DNA from: Betaproteobacteria bacterium
GTDB lineage: Bacteria > Pseudomonadota > Gammaproteobacteria > Burkholderiales > Thiobacteraceae
DNA: 35,463 nucleotides
Reading direction: 5' to 3'
Assembly: GCA_025361165.1 (NCBI GenBank)
Contig: JANYAU010000119.1
Location: 1-35,463, forward strand
The position numbers and the translations under genes were made by a program. The notes under the pieces were generated by a model. It saw nothing but the letters and a program-made list of their open reading frames with translations, was not told the origin of the DNA and did no database searches. Of this stretch, positions 33,016 to 35,463 are shown in pieces (within the stretch, counting starts at the first letter, position 1; the number at the start of each line of letters is the position of its first letter).

Positions 33016-34338
33016 TTAATTTAAGTTGGCGCTGACTCCAACCCCGGATCCAAATATTGGGCGCAACTTGCTCGAGATTTTAGGCTTGGCGAGATATTCC
33101 GATACAGACGCTAGCTCATCCTCATCTAGCATCATCATTCGTGGTGCAAGCTGTTCGATTGTTTCTTTTGTCTGACTTGCTTCGATCAGTCGCGCGGCCA
33201 CGCGCCATACAAAATAACGGTTGTGTCTATTTGCGAGAATGATTAGTGCGGTAATTAGTTCGGCTCTTGCGCTGGATGACCCTATCCAGCCCCAAAGGGA
33301 CTCACATCGTTTTGCGATATCATCCGTATATGAAAATGGCCAATTAGTTTCGGAAAAGAATTTTGTCCATCGTTGAATTAGTATTTCAAGCCGAGTGGCA
33401 TCGTGGCCTTCCAATGCTACTACGGCCTGTTGGTCGGCATTCATGAAGAAATTATTAACGAAATCTTCGTCGTCAGCATATGCTTCGAATAGATCTAAGA
33501 TGCGCTCTGCTTGACTCGCGGTGATCTCGTTTTCAGCGAGCATGAATGCCTCTATTTCATTGACCTCACTCTGTTTGGTATTAAGGTCACATGCTAAACG
33601 CCAAGTCCGTATAAGATCGCGAACGGTCGAAAACCGCTTAGTTCGATCCGCATGAGTGCAATGCTCGACAATGCGCCGTACGGTTGACGGAAGGTCTCTT
33701 AAGTCCAAAATGGAACTGCCAACTCTTCCGCCGTGGAGCTCGTACAGAATAATGCCAAGACTGAAGATGTCAGATCTTTCATCTACAGAGCTTGCATCAC
33801 GGAGTTGCTCGGGAGCAATGTAATGCGGTGTTCCCAATGCTTGTCCGGGTGGGGTAAGTCTTTGGTTTTCACTGTCTGAAGAAATGCTAATATTGAAATC
33901 GATAACGACGAGATCGCGAGGCGAGTTGAGTAAAATATTTTCGGGCTTCAAATCACGGTGAATTACTCCTTGTTCGTGTGCATAAGCAACCGCGTCTAGA
34001 ATGCGCGTGAACACGTCTTCTATATCCATTTTTAATTGACACTCAGGCGCGCCTTGCTCTCGAAGCCATTCCCGAAGATTTTGCTTATAGAGTGGTGTGA
34101 TAACGAACATAGGGGCATCATTTAGATGCTGATCTATTACTCGAATAATATTTGGATGGTCTAGTCGTGCAAGTAGTCTAACTTCGTTACGGAATCGATC
34201 GGCATCCAGGAATTCGTACTCCTTGAGAAGCTGTTTCTTCGCAAAACAACGTTGGTCTTTTATGCGGGCTGCTTCGTGAACCACATATTTGTTGGTCTGA
34301 GCGATTTGGCGAATGTCGATATATCCAGTATTAGTCAT
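33016..34338 (-). CDS. Ser/Thr protein kinase with unknown C-terminal helical region
   Basis: A 440-residue Hanks-type kinase (domain about 20-255). The beta3 Lys is in FAKK (K34/K35), helix C has E52, the catalytic loop is HRDLKPEN (127-134), the metal motif is DFN (147-149) instead of DFG, and GTPHYIAPEQ covers 169-178. The Gly-rich loop is not recognisable. There is no membrane helix, PASTA or other known sensor domain; residues 260-440 are helical and Glu/Asp-rich. The ATG has AGGA 9 bases upstream. The gene lies between a type II RM operon and an ImmA/IrrE gene on the same strand. Kinases occur in phage-defence systems, but this pairing is not one I can name. Confidence 0.85.
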   Translation of the reverse strand: MTNTGYIDIRQIAQTNKYVVHEAARIKDQRCFAKKQLLKEYEFLDADRFRNEVRLLARLDHPNIIRVIDQHLNDAPMFVITPLYKQNLREWLREQGAPECQLKMDIEDVFTRILDAVAYAHEQGVIHRDLKPENILLNSPRDLVVIDFNISISSDSENQRLTPPGQALGTPHYIAPEQLRDASSVDERSDIFSLGIILYELHGGRVGSSILDLRDLPSTVRRIVEHCTHADRTKRFSTVRDLIRTWRLACDLNTKQSEVNEIEAFMLAENEITASQAERILDLFEAYADDEDFVNNFFMNADQQAVVALEGHDATRLEILIQRWTKFFSETNWPFSYTDDIAKRCESLWGWIGSSSARAELITALIILANRHNRYFVWRVAARLIEASQTKETIEQLAPRMMMLDEDELASVSEYLAKPKISSKLRPIFGSGVGVSANLN

Positions 34339-34514
34339 CTGATCATGTCCTGTTGCTTAGTAAGAACTACTGCGAGATTCAGCCTAACACCTAGCCTTTT
34401 CGAGGTTGAATCCATCGGATTTAGGTGGGATGTCTTTCGGCGCACAGATATCCTTTGCAATCCACAATGCGAGGCCTATGTATTTGCCTGGCAGATTTCC
34501 TCGCCATTGGCGAG

Positions 34515-35216
34515 CTATGCTTGAATTAATCCAAACTCGTTCAATTGAATTGCCATTGTGGTAACTGAAACATGGAATTGTTTCGCAAGGGAATGGAAGC
34601 GTTTCCCGCGATAAGACTCACAGGAGGCGATAACTAACGCGCGATCCAAAGAACCATTATCAGGCCTTAAAAGGGATTCCGGGTCATCTGGGCGTAAAGC
34701 GAATGCGGTGTTCTCATCAAAAATAATTGGTGATCTTGTTGAGAAATACATTTCTAATCTCGCTGTGACAAGCTTGCGAGGCATAAGTAGGAAGGCGGCG
34801 AAGTGATCTGCTTCACGCTCAAATTGTGGACGTATATATCTGCCGATAGCGAGTCCTTTCACCGGCAGGTCTTTATGCATAACCTTGTCGTCGTGTAGTA
34901 ACCAATGCCCAATTTCGTGTGCACCAGTAAACCGAACCACATCTGGATGAAAACGGCTAGAAACGGCTATTTTCCCCGCTTGGCGATCAATAAGGCCCGC
35001 GATTTCAACGCTAGCACCATTTTCGTTAAACCGATTGCCCAGGCTGTTGTGCTCTTCATAAGAGACTCCCAACACGCTTGCGGCAAATTCAGGGTCAAGC
35101 ATGTCAACCGGATCAACAACACCCATTGGACGCAGTGTGCCACGCTGTTTCCAAATGCTCACTTGAAGCTCATGCGCGCAAGCTTCAATATAGGCGTTGT
35201 TGATGTATGTAGCCAT
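34515..35216 (-). CDS. ImmA/IrrE-type zinc metallopeptidase
   Basis: A 233-residue protein with an ImmA/IrrE-family zinc peptidase domain: HEIGHWLLH (H100, E101, H104) and the distant ligand region EREADHFAAFLLMP (E135). The family cleaves or binds regulators such as phage-type repressors, often on stress signals. The C-terminal SLAKQFHVSVTTMAIQLNEFGLI is the wHTH-like tail common in the family. No XRE domain is fused. The start at 35216 overlaps no upstream gene but lies only 5 bp after the stop of the chimeric NrdB frame. The kinase gene starts 176 bp downstream on the same strand. Confidence 0.9.
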   Translation of the reverse strand: MATYINNAYIEACAHELQVSIWKQRGTLRPMGVVDPVDMLDPEFAASVLGVSYEEHNSLGNRFNENGASVEIAGLIDRQAGKIAVSSRFHPDVVRFTGAHEIGHWLLHDDKVMHKDLPVKGLAIGRYIRPQFEREADHFAAFLLMPRKLVTARLEMYFSTRSPIIFDENTAFALRPDDPESLLRPDNGSLDRALVIASCESYRGKRFHSLAKQFHVSVTTMAIQLNEFGLIQA

Positions 35217-35221
35217 GTGGA

Positions 35222-35463
35222 TCAATCCCAGCTTAGGGCCCCACCCGTCTGATACTCCGTCACCCTTGTCTCAAAGAAGTTTTTCTCCTTCTTCAAGTCC
35301 ATCATCTCGCTCATCCACGGGAAGGGGTTGGTGGCACCCGCGTAGAGTTCGTCGAGGCCGATCTGTTGGCAGAAGTCGATGCTTTCGGGATCGCCCCCAT
35401 GCTCCCCGCAGATCCCGCATTTGAGGCCCTCGCGGGCGGCCCGGCCTTCTTCCACTGATATCC
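35222..35463 (-). pseudogene. In-frame chimera: PPDK C-terminal segment joined to NrdB C-terminus (open at window edge)
   Basis: The open frame runs from the right edge to a stop at 35222, about 79 residues. The first part (EGRAAREGLKCGICGEHGGDPESIDFC) is the conserved C-terminal block of pyruvate phosphate dikinase. The last part (QQIGLDELYAG onward, with NPFPWMSEM, LKKEKNFFETRV and YQTGGALSWD) is the C-terminus of class I ribonucleotide reductase beta chain, NrdB. The join falls where both families share C-x-x-x-G-L-D. No single known protein has this order, so this is either a microhomology recombination junction or an assembly artefact at the sequence end. Confidence 0.8.

Overview
The window looks like chromosomal DNA of a Gram-negative, moderately GC-rich betaproteobacterium. 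The OxyR, catalase, DUF3301, CigR-like, DUF486 and PDC-sensor proteins and the class I NrdB tail all fit that group. An iron- or sulfur-oxidising member of the Nitrosomonadales/Gallionellaceae is my best guess, by inference only. Genes are closely packed and no gene-free stretch exceeds about 300 bp. I saw no tRNA, rRNA, CRISPR array, integrase or intact transposase.

Layout. 1-878 is the 5' part of a type I restriction methylase gene (hsdM), cut by the window edge. 1004-3703 holds a SAM methyltransferase and a divergent pair of secreted proteins, a thioredoxin-fold protein and a beta-propeller. 3727-7023 is a peroxide-stress cluster: oxyR, divergent katA, a tiny membrane protein and dps. 7030-9060 is a membrane diguanylate cyclase. 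9231-11905 has a persulfide dioxygenase, a DUF3301 protein and a membrane-tethered relative of PLP decarboxylases that lacks the usual PLP lysine. 12193-17742 carries small hypothetical genes, a glycolipid-type glycosyltransferase with a small membrane protein, a 39-residue Lys-rich protein missed by ordinary ORF length cut-offs, a CigR/RcnB-like secreted protein, a PDC-sensor protein and a DUF486 protein. 17840-24670 is mostly envelope and hypothetical genes: a BaiN/HI0933-like flavoprotein, a DUF3857-transglutaminase protein, DUF3617, CHRD/SOD-like and DUF6164 proteins, and an amidohydrolase. 24777-24899 is a 123-bp near-perfect hairpin with 30-bp perfect inverted repeats, probably a MITE. 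24954-28510 holds a large YcxB/multi-TM/C13-peptidase fusion and a secreted protein of unknown function.

From about 28.6 kb to the end the window is an accessory, defence-island-like region. REP-like hairpins come first, then an intact parDE toxin-antitoxin pair, an orphan RHH antitoxin whose tail runs into short GACACCTTCAC repeats, and higA with a 5'-truncated higB. A small unknown gene follows, then a PstI/BsuBI-type restriction-modification operon, a Ser/Thr protein kinase with a helical C-terminal region, and an ImmA/IrrE metallopeptidase. The kinase and peptidase genes look more AT-rich than the rest by eye. The last 242 bp encode an in-frame chimera of a pyruvate phosphate dikinase C-terminal segment and the NrdB C-terminus. 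That is either a real recombination junction or an assembly artefact.

The main candidates for something new are the kinase-ImmA pair beside the PstI-like RM system, the C13-peptidase membrane fusion, the membrane-anchored PLP-fold pseudoenzyme, and the 123-bp hairpin element.
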